Below are positions 1-8,400 of a stretch of 10,841 nucleotides of DNA, piece after piece. The position numbers were made by a program, and so were the translations under genes. This DNA is from an uncultured beta proteobacterium (GTDB lineage Bacteria > Pseudomonadota > Gammaproteobacteria > Burkholderiales > Burkholderiaceae_C). The notes below the pieces were generated by a model. That model was given only the letters and a program-made list of their open reading frames with translations. It had not been told where the DNA came from and made no database searches. Every line of letters begins with the position of its first letter. The stretch's first letter is position 1. The stretch lies in NCBI GenBank assembly GCA_903859265.1, contig CAIOLZ010000284.1:1-10841 (forward strand), read 5' to 3'.

Positions 1-168
1 ATCCGTGAGCACGGCGTCAAAACGGCGTTCCCGAAGCGCGCTCATGGCATCAGCGCCATGCATGGCCGTATGAATGTCAGAAAAACCAAGTTGGCGAAGG
101 CTGTTTCCCAGTAGTCTGCGCATGCCCTCCATATCGTCCACCACCAAGAATGAAGCGTCAAAGTTCAT
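1..168 (-). CDS. CheY-like response regulator, N-terminal part, cut by the window edge
   Basis: Receiver-domain protein that would take a phosphate from a histidine kinase or HPt domain. The reverse strand reads from an ATG at 168-166 to the window edge as 56 open codons beginning MNFDASFLVVDDMEGMRRLL. The hydrophobic first strand followed by the acidic pair D11-D12 (Mg2+ binding) is the start of a receiver domain, and the MRRLL/LRQLGF pattern resembles chemotaxis CheY. The last visible codon is an aspartate in the sequence AVLTD, at the position of the phospho-accepting Asp (D56; CheY D57). A Shine-Dalgarno sequence GGGAG (reverse strand, 178-182) lies 9 bases before the ATG and supports this start. 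The gene is divergent from the lipoxygenase-kinase pair, so it is a candidate acceptor for the HPt domain of that kinase. Whether it is a stand-alone CheY or has an output domain cannot be seen. Confidence 0.88.
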   Translation of the reverse strand, partial: MNFDASFLVVDDMEGMRRLLGNSLRQLGFSDIHTAMHGADAMSALRERRFDAVLTD

Positions 169-284
169 CCGTACTCGCTCCCGAATGGGTTGTTCATGCC
201 TGCAACGATCATGACTTCAGCAATTTATGTCAGTTAAAGTAGCCAAGTTGATTTAACGCATCGAATCAAATCGCTTTAGGCTAT
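169..284. promoter_or_regulatory. Divergent intergenic region with an inverted repeat
   Basis: This 116-base spacer separates two divergent genes and is noticeably AT-richer than the coding sequence, so it should hold the promoters for both. An inverted repeat TTGATT (248-253), ten bases, AATCAA (264-269) lies 16-37 bases before the lipoxygenase ATG. It could be an operator, or a -35-like TTGATT with no convincing -10 at the right distance. No sigma-70 promoter can be assigned firmly on either strand. The Shine-Dalgarno of the leftward gene (GGGAG, 178-182) is good, whereas the rightward gene has only AGG (278-280) four bases from its start, which suggests weak or conditional translation. Confidence 0.4.
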
Positions 285-2426
285 ATGAAAAATACCGCGA
301 AAGGCAGTGATTACCCGACACTGCCACAGAACGTCTCGTCAGAGCAACAAGAGCAACGCAAATTTGACCTCGCTCTGGCGCGAACGTCCTACAACTACAT
401 GCGGACCTATCTGGAGCCACTGCCGCTGTCGGCCGATGTTCCGGAAGGTGAAAACTTCTCTATCGCCTATGAAGCCAAGGTTGCAGAAACATTTATTCCG
501 CTGGCAGAAAACTTCAAGACAGTGGTGATGGATTTTCTGGAAAGGGAGCTCAAGGGCGACCTGCCAGACGACGTTTTCGCTGGTATTGAAAAAAGCTACG
601 AAAAGCTGGCGCACGAAATGAGCCTCAATATTTGCAAAGATATCGACAACCTGAAGGCGTTCACGCAGGAACTGGCCGATTTGCCCAAGAAGATCCGCCA
701 GGCCATTGACGGCATCGTCAATTTGCCCAAAGACCTGGAAAAAATGTTTACCGGTCTGGAGGAAGTGCTTGGTGAATTTCTGAAGTCCGGGGTTACTGCA
801 TTCCTGAAGTCAACGATGATCGATATGCTGCGGGACCACAAGGACGGCACCTACCTTCGGCCTAAAAGTATTGACGATTATGCGAATCTCTTCAGCGTTC
901 TGCCCAAGCCCACAGCCCTCACGCTTGAAAAGAAAGACTGGATGCCCCAGCAAGGAGACGTTTGGGACCATGACTGGTTTTTTGGCTACCTCCAAATCGG
1001 GGGCTTCAACACCACGAATCTTCTCGGCGTAAAAGCGCAGCCAGGGACCGATACGCAGGCCGTATTGCTGGCTGACCTGCTCAAAAAGATGCCGCTGACA
1101 GACGCCATGTTTCAATCTGTCATCCAGCGCGACGACATAAGCTTGCAGCAAGCTGCGCAGCAAAACCGCCTTTATGTATGCGACTACGCCCAGTTCGTAG
1201 GCGCCCAGGGAGGCAAGGTGCATGGCGAGCAGCGCTATCTGCCGGCCCCGATTGCCCTGTTTTACTGGAACCCCGAGCCGCCACAAGGCTTTCCCCCCGG
1301 TGCCGGTGCGTTGCAGCCCATCGCCATTCAGCTCGGGCAGACATTTGACGCGGAGTCAACCCCGATATTCACACCCAATGACTGTGCGAACGCCGATGAC
1401 GCCAACGGCTTCAAATGGAAGATCGCGAAATTCATCACCAATTCAATTTGTGCCGTTCAGCACGAATCGGTTGCCCATCTTGGCGCCTGCCACCTCACTG
1501 TCGAACCTATCGTCGTGGCCACGCATCGCCAGCTAACGGCGCAGCATCCGCTGATGAAGCTGCTGCTCCCGCATTTCCGTTTCACGATTGAGATCAATGA
1601 CTCTGCGCTGCACAGCCTGATCATCCCTGGCGGTGTGGTCGCAACGGTGATCGGACCGACGATCGAGTCAACCCGCCAACTGCTCGTCAAGGCATGGGAT
1701 GCCTGGCGTTGGGACGAGCACATTCCGGACAATCTGTTCAAGCTGCGGGGCGTCGATGCGCTGCCCGATTTCCCGTTCAGGGACGACACACTGCTGCTTT
1801 GGCAGGCGATCAAGAAATTCGTAAGCGCTTATGTGAAGGCGTATTACCCCGACGATCTGTCCGTGGCAAACGATTACGAAGTGCAGGGCTGGATCAATGA
1901 GCTGGTGTCGCCCCTGTACGCGGGTTTCAAGGGATTAAATGGCCTCAGTGCCACAGGCAATCCGGATGCGCCATTTCGGCTCGACAGCCGCGATTACCTG
2001 ATCGATATCGTTTCGCACATCATCTACATTGCAGGCCCGCAACACGCCTCTGTCAATTACGCGCAGTTTCCCCTGATGACGTATTCACCTGCAGTCTCCG
2101 GCACCATTTACCACGCGCCACCGCAAAAAAGCACGGTCATAGATTCAGCCGAAGATTGCATGAAGTGGTATCCACCGCTGGACATAGCGCTCTACATTGT
2201 GTCCTTCGGCTATCTGCTGTCCGGAATCCAGTTTGATACTTTGGGTCAGTACAGCTCGAACCCGCGAGTTCCCTACTTTACGGACCCCAAAGTTTCGGAG
2301 TTCGTGCTGGACTTTCAGGAAGACCTCGCCGGGATCGAGAAGACCATACGGCAACGCAACAGGGGCAGGCCCATGCCCTACCAATGCCAGTTGCCGTCCA
2401 TGATTCCGAACAGCATCAGTATTTGA
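285..2426 (+). CDS. Bacterial lipoxygenase (non-haem iron fatty-acid dioxygenase), no signal peptide
   Basis: Predicted to insert O2 into polyunsaturated fatty acids with a cis,cis-1,4-pentadiene to give hydroperoxides (oxylipin precursors). The 713-residue product shows the lipoxygenase catalytic domain. The paired iron histidines are in HLGACH (H398, H403; soybean LOX-1 H499, H504), followed by TVEP and the conserved RQLTAQHPLMKLLLPHFR (from R413). A third histidine and an asparagine are in HASVN (H587, N591; plant HAAVN). The protein ends IPNSISI, which supplies the C-terminal isoleucine ligand (I713), exactly as in plant enzymes. The FPFRDD...LLLW block (from F496) also matches the family. 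The Coffa-site residue, by hand alignment of INDSALHSL with plant INALARQSL, is Ala441, typical of S-specific enzymes. There is no N-terminal PLAT/C2 barrel. A helical, charged stretch at about residues 85-175 sits where Pseudomonas aeruginosa LoxA has its lid helices. Unlike LoxA there is no signal peptide, so a cytosolic product is likely. A stop at 249 and no other ATG nearby fix the start, despite a weak Shine-Dalgarno (AGG, 278-280). The kinase gene follows after 41 bases, probably in the same operon. Family assignment is near certain; substrate and positional specificity are unknown. Confidence 0.95.
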   Translation: MKNTAKGSDYPTLPQNVSSEQQEQRKFDLALARTSYNYMRTYLEPLPLSADVPEGENFSIAYEAKVAETFIPLAENFKTVVMDFLERELKGDLPDDVFAGIEKSYEKLAHEMSLNICKDIDNLKAFTQELADLPKKIRQAIDGIVNLPKDLEKMFTGLEEVLGEFLKSGVTAFLKSTMIDMLRDHKDGTYLRPKSIDDYANLFSVLPKPTALTLEKKDWMPQQGDVWDHDWFFGYLQIGGFNTTNLLGVKAQPGTDTQAVLLADLLKKMPLTDAMFQSVIQRDDISLQQAAQQNRLYVCDYAQFVGAQGGKVHGEQRYLPAPIALFYWNPEPPQGFPPGAGALQPIAIQLGQTFDAESTPIFTPNDCANADDANGFKWKIAKFITNSICAVQHESVAHLGACHLTVEPIVVATHRQLTAQHPLMKLLLPHFRFTIEINDSALHSLIIPGGVVATVIGPTIESTRQLLVKAWDAWRWDEHIPDNLFKLRGVDALPDFPFRDDTLLLWQAIKKFVSAYVKAYYPDDLSVANDYEVQGWINELVSPLYAGFKGLNGLSATGNPDAPFRLDSRDYLIDIVSHIIYIAGPQHASVNYAQFPLMTYSPAVSGTIYHAPPQKSTVIDSAEDCMKWYPPLDIALYIVSFGYLLSGIQFDTLGQYSSNPRVPYFTDPKVSEFVLDFQEDLAGIEKTIRQRNRGRPMPYQCQLPSMIPNSISI

Positions 2427-2467
2427 ACTATGCGGGCAGTATTCAACGTTCTAGGATTGGAAAAAGA

Positions 2468-5400
2468 ATGCTGCAAATAGTCCCCGGCTACCGGATCGAA
2501 TCCACGATCCACGAGTCACACAAGACGATTATTTACCGCGCCGTGCGCGAGGCTGACCAGAAAACGGTGGTACTCAAGACGCTGAGAACGCCCCACCCGA
2601 CACGAGGAGAAATCGCGCAGCTTCAGCACGAATTTCAACTGGCCAGGCGCCTGATTGACGTACCGGGGGTTATCCGTGTGGACAATCTGGAGCGCTACGG
2701 CCACAGCGTTGCAATCGTGATGGAAGACGGTGCCGGCGTTGATCTGGCGTGCCACCTCCGGGAGAGCCGGGCGGTTGCCAGGAGCCCGTTCGCCATGGAC
2801 AGTTTCCTCAAGCTTGCCATGGATATCGTGCAGGTTTTGCAGGGTATCCACCATGCCCACATCATTCACAAAGACATCAACCCGCGCAATATTCTGTGGA
2901 ACGAAAGCACTGGAGCGACGCGCATCATCGACTTCGGTATTTCCACCGAGTTATCGCGCGAACGGCAGGACGTCAGCACCGCCAACCTGCTCGAGGGGTC
3001 GCTGGTCTATATCGCGCCGGAGCAGACCGGACGCATCAACCGGCTGATTGACTACCGCACCGACTACTACTCGCTCGGTGCCACGTTTTACGAATTGATA
3101 ACCGGTGGCTATCCCCCGTTCTCCGCCGAGGACACCATGGGATGGATTTACAGCCATATTGCCAAAATTCCGCCTTCCCCGCGAAGCATCAATCCTGCCA
3201 TCCCGGAGATGCTGGCAAAGGTCATCCTCAAGCTGTTGTCCAAAGTTCCGGAAGACCGTTATCAGAGCTCGCAAGGCCTGTTGGACGACTTGCGCAACTG
3301 CCGCGATCAATGGGACGCCAAACGTGCCATTGAAGTTTTTCCACTGGCGAGATCGGACATTTCCGAAAAATTCCAGATCCCGCAAATACTCTACGGGCGC
3401 GAGGCTGAAACGCAGTCGTTGCTGACGGGCTTTGCTGCGGTAGCGCGCGGCAATACAGAAATGATCTGCGTGACGGGAAACTCCGGCGTCGGCAAGACAT
3501 CGCTGGTCCACGAGGTCAAAAAGCCCATCGTCCACAGCAAGGGTTACTTTATCGAGGGAAAGTTCGACCAGTTTGAACGCGATGTGCCCTACCGTGCGGT
3601 GACGCAGGCGTTTCAGGGACTGATCCGGCAGATTCTCAGCGAGTCAGCCGGCCGTCTGAGTTACTGGCAAAGCCGGCTGCAGGAAGCGCTGGGTCCCAAC
3701 GGGCAACTTATTCTCGATGTGCTGCCCGAGATGGCCGAGGTCATCGGACCGCAGCCACCGCCTCAGGAGATGAATCCCGAGGAAACCAAGAATCGTTTTC
3801 TCGTAACGTTCCGGCGCCTGATTGGCGTGTTTGCAACGGCGGACCACCCGCTGGCCATATTTCTGGACGATCTTCAGTGGAGCGACACGGCCACGCTGAA
3901 CCTGGTGGAAAGCCTGGTGACGTCCAGTGAGGTCGGTTACCTTTACCTGATTGCCGGTTACCGCAGCAACGAAGTCAGCGATGGCCACCCCATGGCCCTT
4001 GCGCTGGCGGCAATCCGCAAGAGCAAGTCAGTCGCTGAACTCAACCTGCTGCCCCTGACCCGGGAGACGGTTCCCTTGATCGTTGCCGGCGCGGTGCACC
4101 GCGACGTGGAGGCGGTGCGCGAGCTGTCGGCATCCATTTTTCAGAAGACGCAGGGCAATCCGTTTTTTGTGCATGAATTGTTGCGCAAGCTGTATCTGGA
4201 GCGCTGTATTGAAATCTCTCCGTCGGCCGGCGGATGGGTTTGGGATATCGAGCGAATTGCTGCAGTAGAAGTCAGCCCCAATGTGGCGGATTTCATGGTT
4301 GCACGTCTCAAACAGTTGCCGGTGGAGTCACAGGAAGTGCTGCAGATCGCTGCCTGTATCGGTAGTCAGTTCGATGTGCGCACACTCGCGCGCGTCATGG
4401 ATATACCCTTTCTCGCGGCGGTCAGGGCGCTGTGGCCGGCGGTTCGCGACGAGATCATTGTTCCGTTAAGCGACCAGTACCGATTGGCGCAGGCCATGAG
4501 CCAGGAAGACGGTTCCCGGGAAGAGGCCGTTGACAGTGAAAGTTTTGATGTCCTGTGCCAATTCAAGCATGACCGGATTCAGCAGGCCGCCTATGCACTC
4601 ATTGCCGACGACCATAAAGACAGGGTCCATCTCGGAATAGGCCGTTTGCTGCTCAAAAACACATCGGCGCGCGATCAGTCGGGCCAATTGATGGATACGG
4701 TGCGGCACCTGAACTATGCCAGGCACCTGATTGAGGATCCTCGGGAAAGAATCGCACTGGCGCGCATGAACCTTGCCGCGGGAGAGAAGGCGAAGGCATC
4801 TACTGCCTATCGCCCGGCGTTTGAGCACCTCAATATTGGTGCTTCAATGCTTACCGACGCGTCGTGGGCGAACGACTATGACCTGGCATTTTCGATGGCA
4901 CGCGAGCTGCTGGAGTGCTCCTATTTATGCGGTGACTTCGAAGCCGCCGAAACCCAGTACCAGACGCTTCTGAGGCGCGCCAAGACCAATCTCGACAAGG
5001 CAAAAATATTTCAGATGCGCCTTCGGCAGTATGTGGTCATGGACAAACTTGCCGAAGCAATTCAGGTTGGCGTCCAGGCCCTGGCCATACTGGGCGTCGC
5101 GGTCGATGAAAAGCCCTCGCTGTTGGCCGTCGTTCGAGAAGCGCTGGCCACCAAGTGGAATGTGGGCAGGCGCCCGGTGGCGAGCCTGATAGACCTGCCT
5201 GCAATGACCCGGCCCGACATTCGCTTGGCGATCACGATACTGACGGAAATTTCTCCTGCGGCCTATCAAAACGCCAACGCCAATCTGTTTGCGATTGCAG
5301 CCATGCGCCAGGTGAATCTGTCACTGGCCCATGGAAATTGTCCGGACTCGGCTTTTGCCTATGCGTGCTACGGAATTATTCTCAACGGCATATTCAAGGA

Positions 5401-8400
5401 TCTGAAAACCGGTGATGCGTTTGGCCGCCTCGGCGTGAAGCTCAACGAGGTTCAGAATGACCTTGCCGTGCGGTGCCGGGCAATCTGGGTCTATACGACT
5501 TTCACCCATGTCTGGAACCACCATTGGCGCACGCTCACGCCCTACTTCAAGCGCGCGATTGACGCCGGCTTCCAGTCCGGCGACTTGTTCTATTTGGGGT
5601 ATGCCGGCAGCTTCATGACGCAATGGGAAACCCACGTCAACCTGCCCAGCGCCATTCAGGAGGCACAGAAATACCTGGTCATCATTGCCGAAACCAAGAA
5701 CCAAAGCGCCTTGAATTTTTCCAGGGTTCAACAGCAGCTCCGGAAAAATCTGTGTGGCCAGACGTATGGCCGCTTGAGCTTGAATGACGCTGAATTCGAC
5801 GAGCTGTCCTGCCTGGAAGAAATGCGGGAGAGCCAGGCGCTCAATGCCTTGGCTATCTATTACCTGAGCAAGCTGGTCATCCACTTTGAATATGGCGACT
5901 ACGCGACGGCACTTGACTATGTTCGCAAAATAGACAAAGGGCAGCTGATGCAGGCGCTGGTCAGTTCCTCCTGGACCACGGATTTTTGCCTGTATGCGTT
6001 CCTCACGATTGCGGCGCTCTACCGCACATGCAAGCCAGGCGACAAGAGGATGTTCTACAGCCGCCTGAAAAAAGAAAGCAAGGCAATGCAGCGCTGGGCT
6101 GCCCATTGCCCGGAAAACTTCCTTCATCTCGACCTCTTGATGCGCTCCGAGCTCAAACGGCTCGACGGTGGTGCTGAACAGGCAGGCAATTTGTACGAGC
6201 GCGCCATTGAAGCCGCTACCGCCAGCGGGTATTTGAGCCACGAGGCGCTGATCAACGAGCTTACGGGCCGGTTCAATCTGGAACAAAACCGGCTCAAGGT
6301 CGCGGGGTTCTATCTGAGCGAGGCCAGGTATTTGTATGCCCGCTGGGGCGCAAGCGCCAAGGTGATGTACCTGGAAGAAACCTTTGCGCAGCTGATTCCC
6401 AGACAAACCTACAGCGCCACAAGCCGCAACCAGACTACAGCGAAGGTCACCAATACCAAGATCAGTCAGTCAGATTCCAGCGGTCGTTCGCTGGACCTGA
6501 TAACGATTTCCAAGGCGGCGCAAACGCTGTCGAGTGAAATCGTGGCGCGTGACCTGTTTGTCAAACTGATGCGCATCCTGCGGGAGAACGCTGGGTCCAA
6601 CAAGGAGGTCTTGTTGCTCACCGGCGCTTCCTCGAGTTCGCTGTTTATCGAGGCGCGGCGCGATGAGGATCGGCCTGAAGAAATCATGGCGTCGAGCCCG
6701 CTCGATGCCAGTGAGGGGCTGGCAAAAAGCGTCATCCATTACGTGGCACGAACACTCGATAACGTGGTGCTAGGCAATGCCGCGCTGCATGGCGACTTTA
6801 CCCAGGATCCCTATATCCAGTCTTCCCAGGCCAAGTCCGTGATGTGCGTGCCTTTGCTCATTGCCGGGACGCTCAGGGGCGTGCTTTATCTGGAAAACAG
6901 CCTCGCCAGCGATGTATTTACGCCGGGCCGGCTCGAGACCATGCGTGTGCTGGCATCGCAGGCCGCCATCTCGATCGAAAATGCCAACCTTTACGCGAAT
7001 CTGGAGAGCACTGTCGAGGTTCGGACGCAGCAGCTCAGTGGCGCGCTCAGGGAGCTGGAGGAACAGCATCGGGAGCTGAAGTCAGCCCAGGCGCAACTCA
7101 TAGTGGCGCGCGCCGCGGCCGAAGCGGCCAACCAGCACAAGAGCGCATTTCTGGCCAATATGAGCCACGAAATTCGTACGCCAATGAATGCGGTCATTGG
7201 CATGAGTCACCTGGCGCTCAACACCGAACTGACGCCGCGCCAACGCGACTATGTGCAGAAAATCCAGAGCGCCGGACAGCATCTGCTGGGCATCGTGAAT
7301 GATGTGCTGGATATCTCGAAGATCGAGGCGGGCATGCTGCAACTCGAGACCATCGACTTCTTCATGCAAACCGTGGTGGACGATGTGCGCACGCTGATTG
7401 CCGACAAGGCGGAACAAAAAGGTTTGCAACTGACATTCGATGTAACGCCCGACACGCCTGGCGTCCTCAAGGGAGACCCCTTGCGGCTGCGCCAGATCCT
7501 GATCAACTTCGCCAACAATGCGGTCAAGTTCACGGAAACAGGCGTCGTTGCCATTTCAGTGGCTGTTCAGGAACGCCGGGATGACGAGGTAGTGCTGCGG
7601 TTTGCTGTCAGGGATACGGGTATCGGGTTATCGGCAGCGCAAATTGGCAAGCTGTTTCAGAGCTTTCAGCAGGCGGATAACTCGACGACCCGCAAGTACG
7701 GTGGTACCGGGTTGGGGCTGGCCATCTCCAAACAACTGGTGGAGCGTATGGGCGGTGAGGTAGGCGTGGAAAGTGAAGAGGCTGTAGGTTCTACTTTCTG
7801 GTTTACAGCGCAGTTCGGTGTTGCCAGCGCAACGCAAAGTACGACCGGCAAGCCCACGCACAAAGTAGCGATGGATATGAAGGCGCTGCAACTGTCCGGT
7901 GCCCTGCGCGGTCTGCGGGTGCTGCTGGCAGAAGACAATCCGATCAATCAGCAGGTTGCGACCGAGCTTTTGCATGAAGTCGGTGTCATGGTGGAGGTCG
8001 CCGATAACGGACGCATCGCACTGCAAAAGTGCCAGGCGCAAACCGGTGAACCGGTGTTTGACGCCATTTTGATGGATATGCAGATGCCGGTCATGGATGG
8101 TATTGCTGCCACGCTGGCAATCAAGGCATTGCCGCAATGGAGTGCGGTTCCCATCATTGCCATGACTGCCAATGCGATGGATGCGGATCGCCAGCGTTGT
8201 CTGGACGCCGGCATGGTTGACGTCGTAGCAAAGCCGGTTGAGCCGGAGCAGCTCTATAAAACGATGCTGCAATGGGTGGCACGGGATGCAGCAGGATTGC
8301 TGGCCGCTGTTGAAATGCCCTGCGTCGAACCTGCCCCCGTCATTGCGGCGTTACCCATCGCCATTGAAGGGGTTGACGTGCAAAGCGGACTGCGCCGTGT

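Noticed and set aside
810..1286. A 158-codon open frame on the reverse strand
   Set aside because: It is antisense to the lipoxygenase catalytic domain coding sequence, with no independent support.
5321..6406. A 361-codon open frame on the reverse strand
   Set aside because: It lies wholly inside the helical region of the giant kinase gene, has no recognisable domain, and reads as the antisense shadow of a GC-rich coding frame.
7628..8272. A 214-codon open frame on the reverse strand
   Set aside because: It is opposite the histidine kinase and receiver domains, whose motifs are intact on the forward strand. The translated product resembles no known family.
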